A stretch of DNA of 64,000 bases from NCBI GenBank assembly GCA_023266575.1, contig JAHFPV010000005.1, positions 62,001-126,000 on the forward strand, read 5' to 3'. Numbering within the stretch: position 1 is the first letter of the stretch; each line of letters opens with the position of its first letter. Below, piece by piece: positions 46,566 to 54,956 of the stretch. Both the position numbers and the translations under genes were made by a program. Origin of the DNA: Sphingobium sp. GTDB taxonomy: Bacteria > Pseudomonadota > Alphaproteobacteria > Sphingomonadales > Sphingomonadaceae. The notes beneath the pieces were generated by a model. The model made no database searches and was not told the origin of the DNA. It saw only the letters and a program-made list of their open reading frames with translations.

Positions 46566-48443
46566 TTACCAGCCGCAAGACTTGCCCTTATTCTGCTGGA
46601 CCAGCCATTTCTGCAACGGCGCGAAATAGGCGGTCATCGCCTGGCCCGAAATCTCGCGCGTGCCGGTAAAGGCCTGCAACGCATCGGGCCAGGGCTTGGA
46701 CGCGCCCATTTCCAGCATCGCGTTGAGTTTGGCCCCTACGTCCTTGTTTCCATAGAAGGAACAGCGGTGGAGCGGCCCCTTCCAGCCCGCCTGTTTGCAG
46801 GCCGCTTCATAGAATTGTTGTTGCAAAATGCCTGCCAGAAAATAGCGGGTATAGGGCGTGTTGCCCGGAATATGGAATTTGGCGCCCGCGTCGAACTTCG
46901 TTTCATCGCGGGACACGGGCGGGACGATGCCCTGATATTGGCGACGCAGGTCCGTCCAGCCCTTTTCATACTGGCTCTGTGGGATCGTGCCATTGAACAC
47001 ACCCCAGCGCCACTTGTCGACCAGCAGGCCAAAGGGCAGGAAAGCGACCTTGTCCATAGCCTGCCGCAGCAACAGGCCGATGTCCTTGTCCGGTCCCGGC
47101 ACCTTGGCAGCATCCAGCAGGCCGATCTTCACCAGATAGTCCGGCGTGATCGACAAAGCGACAAAATCGCCGATCGCTTCATGGAAGCCATCATTGGCGC
47201 CGTCCAGATAGAGCGGCTTCTGCTTCTGATAGGCGCGTTGGTAATAATTATGGCCCAGTTCGTGATGGATGGTCACGAAGTCGTCGCTATTGACCTTCGT
47301 ACACATTTTGACGCGAATATCGTCCTTGTTGTCCAGGTCCCAGGCCGACGCATGGCAGACGACTTCGCGGTCCAGCGGCTTGATGAACTGGGTCCGGTCC
47401 CAGAAGGTCGCGGGCAGCGGCGCAAAGCCCAGCGAGGAATAGAAACCCTCGCCAATCTTGAACATCTGCTTTTCCCAATAGCCGCGCCGCTGCTGTTCGG
47501 GCGTGTCGGGCGTATCGACCTGACCGGGGCGGGTTTCCACATAGCCCTTGGCCTTCAGCAATTCGCCCACATCATAACCCAGATCGCCCGCCCCTTTGGG
47601 CGCCACGACATCATAGATATTGCCCCAGGATTGCGCCCACATATTGCCGAGAAGGTCGGCACGGATCGGACCGGATGCAGGCTGCACCGCATCGCCATAT
47701 TTCTCGTTCAGCTTGGTGCGGGTGTAGCAATGCAGCTGGTCATAGAGCGGCTTGACCTCTGCCCATATCTTGTCGGTCAGCTTGGCGAAATCATCGGCGG
47801 GCATGTCATATTTGGACCGCCACATCGCGCCGGTATCGGCAAAGCCCAATTCCTTGGCCCCGGCATTGGCGATATCGACCAGCTTGGCATAATCGCCGCG
47901 CATCGGCGCGCCGACATTGTCGTGCCAGCTGACCCACATTTCCTTCAGTTCTTCGGGGTTGCGGTTATTCCCCATCTGCTCTTCAATGTCGCTGCCGTTG
48001 ATCGGCTGACCTTTCAGTGTTCCCCTGCCCTTGCCATAGGCGGACTGGAGTCGGGTCGCCAGATCGTTCAACTCCTGCGCCGCGCCCGGCGCAGTCGGCG
48101 CGGGCAGCGTCAGCGCAGTGCGCAACAGGTCCAAGCGGCGCTTGGTTTCCACTGACAGGCCCGGCGCGGTCGCATATTTGGCGGCTTCCAGCGCATAATC
48201 GACATTCATCGACGTGCGGATCGCCCCGAAATAAGCGGCGACCGCGTCGCTATCATCGCTCAGATAGGTGGAATTGACCCAGTCGGCACGGCTGGAGATC
48301 AGCGAATGATCGAACATCGCCTTTTCCGCCTTGGCGAGGAAGGCTTCGGCCTCAGCTGCGGTCGGCGCAGGAGCCTGCTGGGCAAGAACAGGCGATGCAG
48401 TAAGCGCGGCCGCAAGTGCGGCAAGCGAGATGGCGATTTTCAT
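46566..48443 (-). CDS. M2-family peptidyl-dipeptidase (ACE-like)
   Basis: A secreted zinc dipeptidyl carboxypeptidase of 625 residues related to angiotensin-converting enzyme. The signal peptide is MKIAISLAALAAALTASPVLAQ. The zinc motif is FVTIHHELGHNYYQRAY (HExxH around residue 393), followed about 25 residues later by the third ligand in GANDGFHEAIGDFVALS. LSDRLHC-type substrate regions (YDMPADDFAKLTDKIWAEVKPLYDQLHC) and GNTPYTRYFLAGILQQQFYEAAC also match. ATG 48443 is chosen for its signal peptide and AGGGGAA site; an ATG 15 bases upstream is in frame. The enzyme would release dipeptides in the periplasm for nutrition. Confidence 0.93.
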   Translation of the reverse strand: MKIAISLAALAAALTASPVLAQQAPAPTAAEAEAFLAKAEKAMFDHSLISSRADWVNSTYLSDDSDAVAAYFGAIRTSMNVDYALEAAKYATAPGLSVETKRRLDLLRTALTLPAPTAPGAAQELNDLATRLQSAYGKGRGTLKGQPINGSDIEEQMGNNRNPEELKEMWVSWHDNVGAPMRGDYAKLVDIANAGAKELGFADTGAMWRSKYDMPADDFAKLTDKIWAEVKPLYDQLHCYTRTKLNEKYGDAVQPASGPIRADLLGNMWAQSWGNIYDVVAPKGAGDLGYDVGELLKAKGYVETRPGQVDTPDTPEQQRRGYWEKQMFKIGEGFYSSLGFAPLPATFWDRTQFIKPLDREVVCHASAWDLDNKDDIRVKMCTKVNSDDFVTIHHELGHNYYQRAYQKQKPLYLDGANDGFHEAIGDFVALSITPDYLVKIGLLDAAKVPGPDKDIGLLLRQAMDKVAFLPFGLLVDKWRWGVFNGTIPQSQYEKGWTDLRRQYQGIVPPVSRDETKFDAGAKFHIPGNTPYTRYFLAGILQQQFYEAACKQAGWKGPLHRCSFYGNKDVGAKLNAMLEMGASKPWPDALQAFTGTREISGQAMTAYFAPLQKWLVQQNKGKSCGW

Positions 48444-48497
48444 GGGAATTCCCCTCATAGACTTATGAAGGGAAGGTGACTTGGCCGGGCGATACAG

Positions 48498-49259
48498 TCA
48501 AGCAGTCAGGAAATCGACCATCGCCTGCCCCATTTCCTTACGGGTGACGGCGTTCATATGATTGCCCGGTATTTCGACATAGCGACCATTGGGCAGCAGG
48601 TCGGCCAGTTCCTGCGCCACGCCATTATCCCGATCGTCCGCACCGCAGATAATCTCGGTCGGCTGCTGAATGGCAGCGATCGTCTCGCGCGGCGTATCGA
48701 CAAAGGTGTTCAGGATATGCAGCATCGCCACCGGATCGCCCTTGGTGGTCTTGAGGAACGCCTCGGTCATCCATTCCGACGTGCCACGCTCGAACGTGCC
48801 AAGGTTGTTGAGGACATTCTTGTAATAGCCGCCCTTGTCGAGCGTCTGCACCAGCCCGCGCAACCCCATGCCCGCCAGGATGACCCGCCGCGGCGCAGCC
48901 CCGCGCGCCAGCATCCGCACACTCGTCCGCGCACCCAGCGAATAGCCACCCAGATCATAGTCGGTCAGCCCAAGCTGCTCGACCAAAGCCAGCCCGTCAT
49001 CGGTCAGCGCATCGGGCGGATAGGCGGAAATGTCATGCGGCTTCCCGCTCTCCCCATGACCGCGCAGGTCCGGCATGATCAGGCGAAAACCGGCCTCGAC
49101 CAGTTTTGCGGCATGACCGTAACGAATCCAGTTAGTGTAGGCATTGGAGAAATAGCCGTGGATCAACACAAGATCCCGACCCTCCCCCACCATATGCACC
49201 GTGATCGGCAGGCCATCGAAACCTTTGATCTCATGGCGTTCGATCGGCAGGTCGGTCAT
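48498..49259 (-). CDS. Alpha/beta-fold hydrolase
   Basis: A 253-residue cytosolic hydrolase without signal peptide. It has the oxyanion segment LVLIHGYFSNAYTNW, then IMPDLRGHGESGKP, the nucleophile elbow DLGGYSLGARTSVRML (Ser in GYSLG, about residue 110), an acid in EIICGADDRDNGVA and a histidine in IPGNHMNAV. This is the full triad of an esterase, epoxide-hydrolase-like or haloperoxidase-like enzyme; the substrate cannot be told. It lies 54 bases upstream of the M2 peptidase gene on the same strand and might share its transcript. Confidence 0.9.
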   Translation of the reverse strand: MTDLPIERHEIKGFDGLPITVHMVGEGRDLVLIHGYFSNAYTNWIRYGHAAKLVEAGFRLIMPDLRGHGESGKPHDISAYPPDALTDDGLALVEQLGLTDYDLGGYSLGARTSVRMLARGAAPRRVILAGMGLRGLVQTLDKGGYYKNVLNNLGTFERGTSEWMTEAFLKTTKGDPVAMLHILNTFVDTPRETIAAIQQPTEIICGADDRDNGVAQELADLLPNGRYVEIPGNHMNAVTRKEMGQAMVDFLTA

Positions 49260-49333
49260 CGGGGCAAATCCTTACACAGCGGCGGCGCTTGCCGATATGG
49301 CGTCAGGCGCGGCGGCGCAAGAGCGCTATCCTG

Positions 49334-49771
49334 TCATTCCGCCCAGGAAGAGCGATCCATCAACGCCGAAACCAGCGCTGCAAAAGGCGTGTCAGCACAG
49401 CGCCGGACCAGCCTGCGGTCAGCGGTGACCATAACCGTTTCCAGCATCTCGGCGGTGGCGAGAAAGAAGCAGTCATAGGCGGGGTGGTCCAGTGCCAGAC
49501 TGATCGCCATCGCTCGATCGGCCAGTTGTCCGGTCGGGATCAGGTCGACAAGATCGGGCAGGATCGCCACGGCTTCGCGCGCCTGTGCTGCATCAATTTC
49601 CTGCGCGCGCACCTTCTTCCACATCACGTTGGCGAGTTCGGCGGTCAGCAGGTCCGGCGCGATCAGCCGAAGCGGCAGCAGCGTAAGCGCCACGGTCGTT
49701 TCAGCAGACATCGCCGGATCGTCGCTACCGACGACCCAGCGGGCCGCCACGCTGGTATCCACCACCAGCAT
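49334..49771 (-). CDS. vapC: PIN-domain toxin, VapC/FitB-like
   Basis: A 145-residue ribonuclease-fold protein. It opens MLVVDTSVAARWVV with the first acidic residue Asp5, has a conserved Glu in LIAPDLLTAELANVMWKKV (about residue 44) and further acidic residues in LDHPAYDCFFLATAEML and MVTADRRLV. VapC toxins cleave initiator tRNA or rRNA when freed from their antitoxin. Its start codon overlaps the antitoxin stop by one base, the normal coupling of such pairs. The target is unknown. Confidence 0.88.
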   Translation of the reverse strand: MLVVDTSVAARWVVGSDDPAMSAETTVALTLLPLRLIAPDLLTAELANVMWKKVRAQEIDAAQAREAVAILPDLVDLIPTGQLADRAMAISLALDHPAYDCFFLATAEMLETVMVTADRRLVRRCADTPFAALVSALMDRSSWAE

Positions 49772-50013
49772 CAGCGGCGATCATCATCCCGGAGCAAATC
49801 TTCGGCAGGTGTCTGCCGGACATGTTTCGGAGTCATCGCACGGATGGTTTCGAGGCGCGCGAGCGTCGCGTGCAGGCGCTCACTTGTCATCGGTCGCCCG
49901 CGCGTCAGCGCTTCACGCAGTTCCGCTTCCAGTGAACGCTGGTTACGCGCCGCAAGTTCGCGATAGGCCGCGATCAGGCTGTCGTCGAGATTGCGGATAA
50001 GAACCTGGCCCAT
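49771..50013 (-). CDS. vapB: FitA/VapB-like ribbon-helix-helix antitoxin
   Basis: An 80-residue protein with an N-terminal ribbon-helix-helix DNA-binding domain (GQVLIRNLDDSLIAAYRELAARNQRSLEAELREAL), the FitA-type signature, and an Arg-rich flexible tail that would wrap the toxin. It is expected to neutralise the PIN toxin and repress its own operon. The ATG forms one end of a 35-bp palindrome that is the obvious operator, and no Shine-Dalgarno sequence is visible, so translation may be leaderless or start on a structured leader. Confidence 0.87.
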   Translation of the reverse strand: MGQVLIRNLDDSLIAAYRELAARNQRSLEAELREALTRGRPMTSERLHATLARLETIRAMTPKHVRQTPAEDLLRDDDRR

Positions 50014-50047
50014 GCGGTCATGCTATCATCATGATAGCATGACCGCA
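50013..50047. promoter_or_regulatory. 35-bp perfect palindrome at the vapBC start, likely operator
   Basis: Arms of 17 bases (TGCGGTCATGCTATCAT and its exact complement) around one central base at 50030. Its first base is the A/T of the antitoxin ATG. Ribbon-helix-helix antitoxins bind such inverted repeats as tetramers. Confidence 0.85.
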
Positions 50048-50058
50048 AGGAAGCAGGC

Positions 50059-51084
50059 TCAGCCCTTCTTGAGGTGGCGACGGCCCAGCAGTTCGGCGAT
50101 CTGCACCGCGTTCAGCGCCGCGCCCTTGCGCAGATTGTCGCTGACGCACCAAAGCGAAATGCCGCTGTCGACCGTCGGGTCCTCACGCACGCGGCTGATG
50201 AAGGTCGCGAAGTCACCGACACATTCAATCGGAGTGATGTAGCCACCATCCTCGCGCTTATCGACCAGCATGATGCCGGGGGCTTCACGCAGGATATCCT
50301 GCGCTTCCTTGGCGCTGATTTCCTTCTCGAACTCGATGTTGATCGCTTCGGAGTGACCCACGAACACCGGCACGCGCACGCAGGTGGCGGTCAGCTTGAT
50401 CTTGGGATCGAGGATCTTCTTGGTTTCCGCGACCATCTTCCATTCTTCCTTGGTCGACCCATCGTCCAGGAAAACGTCGATATGCGGGATCACGTTGAAG
50501 GCGATCTGCTTGGTGAACTTCTTGGCTTCGGCCGGATCGCCTACGAAGATGTTGCGCGACTGCTCGAACAGCTCGTCCATGCCAGCCTTGCCCGCACCGG
50601 ACACCGACTGATAGGTCGAGACGACCACGCGCTTGATGATCGCGGCGTCATGCAGCGGCTTCAAAGCCACCACCATCTGCGCGGTCGAGCAGTTGGGGTT
50701 GGCGATGATATTCTTCTTCTTATAGCCGTCGATCGCGTCTGGGTTCACTTCGGGCACGATCAGCGGCACGTCCGGGTCCATGCGGTAGAGCGAGCTATTG
50801 TCGATCACGACGCAGCCGGCCGCTGCCGCCTTGGGCGCATATTCAGCCGTCGGGCCGCTGCCCGCGGCGAACAGGGCGATGTCCCAGCCGGTAAAGTCGA
50901 AATGTTCGATATTCTGGCATTTGATCGTCTTGCCGCTGTCACCGAAATCGACGGTCAGCCCCTGCGAGCGCGACGATGCGACCGCGGCGATCTCGTCAAT
51001 CGGGAACTCGCGCTCGGCGAGAATGGTCAGCATTTCGCGGCCCACATTCCCGGTGGCACCTACGACGACGACCCTGTAACCCAT
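50059..51084 (-). CDS. asd: Aspartate-semialdehyde dehydrogenase
   Basis: Reduces aspartyl phosphate to aspartate semialdehyde, the branch point to lysine/diaminopimelate, threonine and methionine. The 341-residue protein opens GYRVVVVGATGNVGREMLTIL, has SSRSQG, FAAGSGPTAEYAPKAAAAGCVVIDNSS, the nucleophile Cys in IIANPNCSTAQMVVAL, and VVSTYQSVSGAGKAGMDEL, followed by RVPVFVGHSEAINIEF with the acid-base His. ATG 51084 starts exactly at the Rossmann strand and has GGAG upstream; an upstream in-frame ATG (51147) would add 21 unconserved residues. It is monocistronic in appearance. Confidence 0.97.
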   Translation of the reverse strand: MGYRVVVVGATGNVGREMLTILAEREFPIDEIAAVASSRSQGLTVDFGDSGKTIKCQNIEHFDFTGWDIALFAAGSGPTAEYAPKAAAAGCVVIDNSSLYRMDPDVPLIVPEVNPDAIDGYKKKNIIANPNCSTAQMVVALKPLHDAAIIKRVVVSTYQSVSGAGKAGMDELFEQSRNIFVGDPAEAKKFTKQIAFNVIPHIDVFLDDGSTKEEWKMVAETKKILDPKIKLTATCVRVPVFVGHSEAINIEFEKEISAKEAQDILREAPGIMLVDKREDGGYITPIECVGDFATFISRVREDPTVDSGISLWCVSDNLRKGAALNAVQIAELLGRRHLKKG

Positions 51085-51197
51085 GACTGAACACTCCACT
51101 CCGATGCAGATATAACGGAAGTGCGCGCCATAGCGGCGTTGCGCCATTTGTCCAGTGGCAAGCCGTTTGTTGCGCGAAAGGCCAGCTTTTGACGCTG

Positions 51198-51222
51198 GAC
51201 GTTGCCGGGATGCGGCAACGTC
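51198..51222. terminator. Hairpin after the DPP-IV-like gene
   Basis: Perfect 9-bp stem GACGTTGCC / GGCAACGTC with a 7-base loop, starting 8 bases past the minus-strand stop; a second small stem CCAGC / GCTGG follows. The T run is missing, so termination is plausible but not certain. Confidence 0.45.
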
Positions 51223-51230
51223 CTTGCCGC

Positions 51231-53465
51231 CTATGGCTTGGTTGCGTCAGGCGACACGCCGCGCCGCGCCAGGAAATCCTCGATCGTGCGCCACAGATGA
51301 ACGCTGATCCCCGGCCCGCCGACGCGGTGGGTCTGGCCCGGATAGGCCATCATCTCGAACGGCACTGCCGCGCCCTGCATCTTCGCCATCAACGCGGTGG
51401 CATTGTCGAACACCACATTATCGTCGGACATGCCGTGGATCAGCAGCAAAGGATCGCTGATCTTCACCGCCTCCTCGATCGCGCCGGACGCGGGATAGGC
51501 GCTGGCCTTGTCCTGCGGCATCCCCAGATAGCGTTCAGTATAATGGGTGTCGTAGAGTTCCCACTTCGTCACCGGCGCGCCCGCGACCGCCGCCGCGAAT
51601 ATGCCCGGTGCCTTCTCCAGAAGCTTCAGCGACATATAGCCACCGTAAGACCAGCCATAGGTCGCAATCCGCTTGGGATCGACGAACGGCTGGGCCTTGA
51701 GCCAATCCACGCCAGCCAGTTGGTCCGCCACCTCGACCGTCCCCATGGCGCGATAGAGATGATCCTCGAACGCCTTGCCACGATCGGGCGTGCCGCGATT
51801 GTCGACCGCAAAGACGATCCAGCCCCGATCGACCAGATATTGGTTCAGCGCCCCGGACCAGGTGTTCATCACCTGCCGCCCGCCGCCCGGCCCGCCATAA
51901 TGGATCATGAACACAGGATAGCGTTTGCCCGGTTCGATCGGCGGGGTCATGATCTTGGTATAGAGCGTCGTGCCGTCCTTGGCCCTGATCGTGCCGAAGC
52001 GGGTTTTGACATGGCTCGCCAGATAGGGCGCATAGGGATGATCACCCTTCAGCGCGTTTTCCGACAACCATTGCAATTGCTTGCCACTACTGTCGGCCAG
52101 ATAGACCTGCTTGGGCTGGTCGCTATTCTGGCGGGTGATGACGACCCGGCTTGCCGCGCCATCCATCACCGCGTCATTCCACCAGCCGCTGGTCGTGATC
52201 TGACGCGGCGCAGCGGCCTTGCCGATCGGCGCGCTGTACAGCTGCTGCTCCAGCGGGGTTTCGCGATTGCCAGTGAAATAGACTAGCCCGGCCTTCTCAT
52301 CGACCGCCACCAGCGTTTTGACCTCCCAGTCGCCGCTGGTCAGCGCCGTCCATTTGCCGTCGTGAACCCGGTAGAGATGGCCATGGCCGCTTTTTTCCGA
52401 CCACCAAAGGAAATCGCCGCCAGCCAGCGGATGGAAATTGTCGCTGAGGTTGATCCAGCTTTTGGCCGTTTCAGCGAGGACGATCTTCGCCTTGCCGGTA
52501 AACGGATCGACCGCCAGCAGGTCGAGCCGCTTCTGGTCGCGCGTCTCGCGCTGGACATAGAGCGTCCGGCCATCCTTCGCCCAATCGACCCGCGCCAGAT
52601 AAATGTCGCGATCCGACCCCAGATCGACCTTCACCTGCCCCGACCCGTCCGGCTTCATGACATAGAGATCGACGATCGCATTGGGTGTCCCGGCGGCGGG
52701 GTAGCGCTGCTGATAAACCTTCGTCCCCTCCCCGCCGATCGCGGTGCGGGTGACTATGCCGACCGGGCTTTCATCCACCCGCGCGACCGCAATCAGGGCA
52801 TCGTCGGGCGACCACCAATAGCCGGTCCGCCGGTCCATTTCCTCCTGCGCGACAAATTCGGCGACACCCCAACTGACGGTATCGCTGGCCCCCTGCGTCA
52901 CCTGCCGTTCCGCCCCACCGATGGGCTGTACGAACAGATTGCCCCCGCGAACGAAGGACACGAACCCGCCGTTGGTGCTGACCACGCCATTCAGTTCACC
53001 ATCGGGCGTATCGGTCAGCCGCTGCACCTTGCCATCCAGAGCAGCCAGGTAGAGATCGCCATCGACCGGCACCAAAATGCTCTTGCCATCGGGTGACCAG
53101 TCATAGCTGGTAATGCCGCTGCTGCCCGCAACCGAGCGGTCCCGCTCCCGCTGCATCTTTTCCGCTTCGGACAGGGCTGCGCCGCTCCCCGTCTTACGCG
53201 AATCGACCAGCATCCGCTGCTTGCCTGTGCGTGTGTCGATCGCCCACAGGTCGAGCCGCTCCTTCTCATCCGCGCGGGGCTTTAGCAGGGTAACGAGCGA
53301 CCCATCGGGCGACAATTTGAGCGCGCGCGGCTGCGGCCCGGCCAGGTCGGGGCTGGCAAAGACCCGTTCGAGCGTCAGCGTCTCCTGCGCCATGACAGGC
53401 GTGGCGGACAGCATGAGCAGCGCGCCAAACGCTGCGCCGGATTTCCAATAGGGAGGCATCGACAT
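51231..53465 (-). CDS. Exported S9B dipeptidyl-peptidase-IV-like serine protease
   Basis: A 744-residue prolyl-oligopeptidase-family protein with signal peptide (WKSGAAFGALLMLSATPVMAQ). The N-terminal part (about 40-480) is a beta-propeller with repeated blades such as LKLSPDGSLVTLLKPRADEKERLDLWAIDTRTG and SYDWSPDGKSILVPVDGDLYLAAL. The double-Glu-type substrate motif appears in WGVAEFVAQEEMDRRTGYWWSPDD. The C-terminal hydrolase has YGWSYGGYMSLKLL (Ser at about 606), an Asp in LLIHGMSDDNVVFDNA and a His in PGQTHRVGG. It should remove X-Pro or X-Ala dipeptides in the periplasm. Start may be Met1 or Met3. Confidence 0.92.
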   Translation of the reverse strand: MSMPPYWKSGAAFGALLMLSATPVMAQETLTLERVFASPDLAGPQPRALKLSPDGSLVTLLKPRADEKERLDLWAIDTRTGKQRMLVDSRKTGSGAALSEAEKMQRERDRSVAGSSGITSYDWSPDGKSILVPVDGDLYLAALDGKVQRLTDTPDGELNGVVSTNGGFVSFVRGGNLFVQPIGGAERQVTQGASDTVSWGVAEFVAQEEMDRRTGYWWSPDDALIAVARVDESPVGIVTRTAIGGEGTKVYQQRYPAAGTPNAIVDLYVMKPDGSGQVKVDLGSDRDIYLARVDWAKDGRTLYVQRETRDQKRLDLLAVDPFTGKAKIVLAETAKSWINLSDNFHPLAGGDFLWWSEKSGHGHLYRVHDGKWTALTSGDWEVKTLVAVDEKAGLVYFTGNRETPLEQQLYSAPIGKAAAPRQITTSGWWNDAVMDGAASRVVITRQNSDQPKQVYLADSSGKQLQWLSENALKGDHPYAPYLASHVKTRFGTIRAKDGTTLYTKIMTPPIEPGKRYPVFMIHYGGPGGGRQVMNTWSGALNQYLVDRGWIVFAVDNRGTPDRGKAFEDHLYRAMGTVEVADQLAGVDWLKAQPFVDPKRIATYGWSYGGYMSLKLLEKAPGIFAAAVAGAPVTKWELYDTHYTERYLGMPQDKASAYPASGAIEEAVKISDPLLLIHGMSDDNVVFDNATALMAKMQGAAVPFEMMAYPGQTHRVGGPGISVHLWRTIEDFLARRGVSPDATKP

Positions 53466-53577
53466 CCTTTCAGGTCGGCGACCGCACGGGACGCCGGATC
53501 AAGGGCAATGATTAGCCCGATGAGACTGAAAAGATCAATGGAGGGAAATAATCTGTCCCGGCCATGGCGCTCTGCCA

Positions 53578-53652
53578 TGGTGGGCGCGGCAGGGATTGAA
53601 CCTGCGACCCCACCCGTGTGAAGGGTGTGCTCTACCACTGAGCTACGCGCCC
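53578..53652 (-). tRNA. tRNA-Val(CAC)
   Basis: 75 bases on the minus strand with encoded CCA. The acceptor stem is GGGCGCG / CGCGCCC, the D arm GCTCAGTGGTAGAGC, and the anticodon stem CACCC / GGGTG around loop TTCACAC, whose anticodon CAC reads GUG. T arm GCAGGTTCAATCCCTGC. Placed upstream of the DPP-IV-like gene on the same strand. Confidence 0.96.
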
Positions 53653-53732
53653 CTTGTAAGGAGGAGGCGGCCATTGGCATCGCTGGCGCGCCCTGTCAAG
53701 CGCGGGGGCATCCCGTCCCGCAAATTGCGCCT

Positions 53733-53761
53733 TTGCACTGCGTCGCGCACGCGCTTAAAAC
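53733..53761 (+). promoter_or_regulatory. Candidate promoter of the entericidin-like gene
   Basis: TTGCAC, a 17-base spacer and TAAAAC, ending 31 bases before the ATG at 53793. No EcfG-type GGAAC/GTT pair is seen, though entericidins are often under general stress control. Confidence 0.45.
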
Positions 53762-53792
53762 GGTCCCGCCGCAAATATGGAGTGACGGATTG

Positions 53793-53909
53793 ATGCGTAA
53801 AGCGCTGTTCCCGGTGATCTTGGCCACGCTGGCCGCGTGCAACACGGTGCAGGGTGTGGGTCGCGATATCGAGTCCGTGGGTCGCGCCGGGAAAGACGCA
53901 ATGCGCTGA
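53793..53909 (+). CDS. ecnB: Entericidin A/B-family lipoprotein
   Basis: A 38-residue lipoprotein precursor. Residues 1-15 form a signal with lipobox LAAC, and the mature part CNTVQGVGRDIESVGRAGKD is the entericidin signature, an amphipathic helix on a lipid anchor. Entericidins are stress-induced small membrane lipoproteins; the B form is described as bacteriolytic with A as antidote. Only one copy is present here, so a paired toxin-antidote role is doubtful. GGAG lies about ten bases upstream of the ATG. Confidence 0.85.
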   Translation: MRKALFPVILATLAACNTVQGVGRDIESVGRAGKDAMR

Positions 53910-53924
53910 CCAATAGTCGGTGAA

Positions 53925-54113
53925 TTATTGCAACACGCGCCCGATGGCTGTCGCATTTTTCCGCAGACGGACGCCGTCGCACCCCGGTTCGCCACAGTTG
54001 CAGGCTTCGATCGTGTAGCGCACACCACACATGACCAACACGTCATGATCGAAACTATAGTTGGAAATGCCCGCGCGCTCGACCTTTTCCTGTGCTCTGG
54101 CCTTGAGAGTCAT
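53925..54113 (-). CDS. Small cysteine-containing protein of unknown function
   Basis: A 62-residue protein: a basic helical start (MTLKARAQEKVERAGI), then YSFDHDVLVMCGVRYTIEACNCGEPGCDGVRLRKNATAIG. The four cysteines, in the order C-x10-C-x-C-x4-C, could bind a metal or form disulfides; the CNCGEPGCDG centre is striking. ATG 54113 is supported by a GGGGGGA ribosome site; the frame is open further upstream without such support. There is no signal peptide. I do not recognise the family. Confidence 0.65.
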   Translation of the reverse strand: MTLKARAQEKVERAGISNYSFDHDVLVMCGVRYTIEACNCGEPGCDGVRLRKNATAIGRVLQ

Positions 54114-54286
54114 GCGAGTCCCCCCGTAAATGCGGATACTGATGATTGATGTTGCGATGCACAATGTCAATTGATCGACATTTGTTCCTGAACGAATTGT
54201 CAGAATATTGTCGCCAAAATGCAACGCTTCGTCGTCGCTGCTGAGGTGACTTGCACCACACGGCACAGCGTCCCATATGCCGCCCC

Positions 54287-54853
54287 ATGAACGACCATAA
54301 CAGCAGCGCCATGCCGGTCTGGCATGGCACCACCATCATGTCCGTACGCAAGAATGGAAAGGTCGTCGTCGCTGGCGACGGTCAGGTTTCCATGGGCCAG
54401 ACGGTGATGAAACCCAACGCCCGCAAGGTGCGCCGCCTGCATGACGGCAGCGTCATCGGCGGCTTTGCCGGGGCCACGGCCGACGCCTTCACCCTGTTCG
54501 AGCGGCTGGAGGCGAAGCTGGAGCGCCACAATGGCCAGCTGATGCGATCCGCCGTGGAATTAGCCAAGGACTGGCGCACCGACAAATATCTGCGGAACCT
54601 GGAAGCGATGATGATCGTCGCGGACAAGGATGTGACCCTGATCCTGACCGGCAATGGCGATGTGCTGGAGCCGGTGAACGGCGTAGCCGCGATCGGATCG
54701 GGCGGCAATTTCGCCCTCGCGGCTGCCCGTGCGCTGGTGGATTATGAAGCGGACGCGGAGACGCTGGCGCGCAAGGCCATGGCCGTGGCGGCGGACATCT
54801 GCGTCTATACCAATGATCAGCTGACCATCGAAACGCTGGACAGCGCTGCTTGA
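54287..54853 (+). CDS. hslV: ATP-dependent protease peptidase subunit HslV
   Basis: Proteasome-like threonine protease of 188 residues that forms a double hexamer capped by HslU. The catalytic threonine follows HG in [32 protein letters not shown], so a propeptide of about 14 residues is removed. Further blocks are [29 protein letters not shown] and [16 protein letters not shown]. Starts at 54287 or 54311 are both possible, neither with a good ribosome site. hslU follows, but 103 bases away because a palindromic repeat lies between. Confidence 0.96.
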   Translation: MNDHNSSAMPVWHGTTIMSVRKNGKVVVAGDGQVSMGQTVMKPNARKVRRLHDGSVIGGFAGATADAFTLFERLEAKLERHNGQLMRSAVELAKDWRTDKYLRNLEAMMIVADKDVTLILTGNGDVLEPVNGVAAIGSGGNFALAAARALVDYEADAETLARKAMAVAADICVYTNDQLTIETLDSAA

Positions 54854-54855
54854 AT

Positions 54856-54944
54856 CCCCCTCCCGCTTGCGGGAGGGGTTAGGGGAGGGCCTGTAACGGC
54901 GTTCCTCGACATGCCCTCCCCCGACCCCTCCCTGAAGGGAGGGG
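54856..54944. repeat. Palindromic repeat between hslV and hslU (copy 1)
   Basis: The left hairpin CCCCTCCCGCTTGCGGGAGGGG (54857-54878) and the right hairpin CCCCTCCCTGAAGGGAGGGG flank an inner inverted pair (GGGGAGGGC and GCCCTCCCC). The right edge merges with the GAGAAGG ribosome site of hslU. A related copy lies after hslU. Confidence 0.8.
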
Positions 54945-54956
54945 AGAAGGACCGAA

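Noticed and set aside
53793-54113. Entericidin plus small cysteine protein as a toxin-antidote pair
   Set aside because: The genes converge rather than share an operon, and the second protein is unlike the entericidin A antidote.
54170-54215. GTTC...GAAC-like sequence upstream of hslV as a LexA box
   Set aside because: Alphaproteobacterial LexA sites are direct GTTC-N7-GTTC repeats; here the spacing and orientation do not fit.
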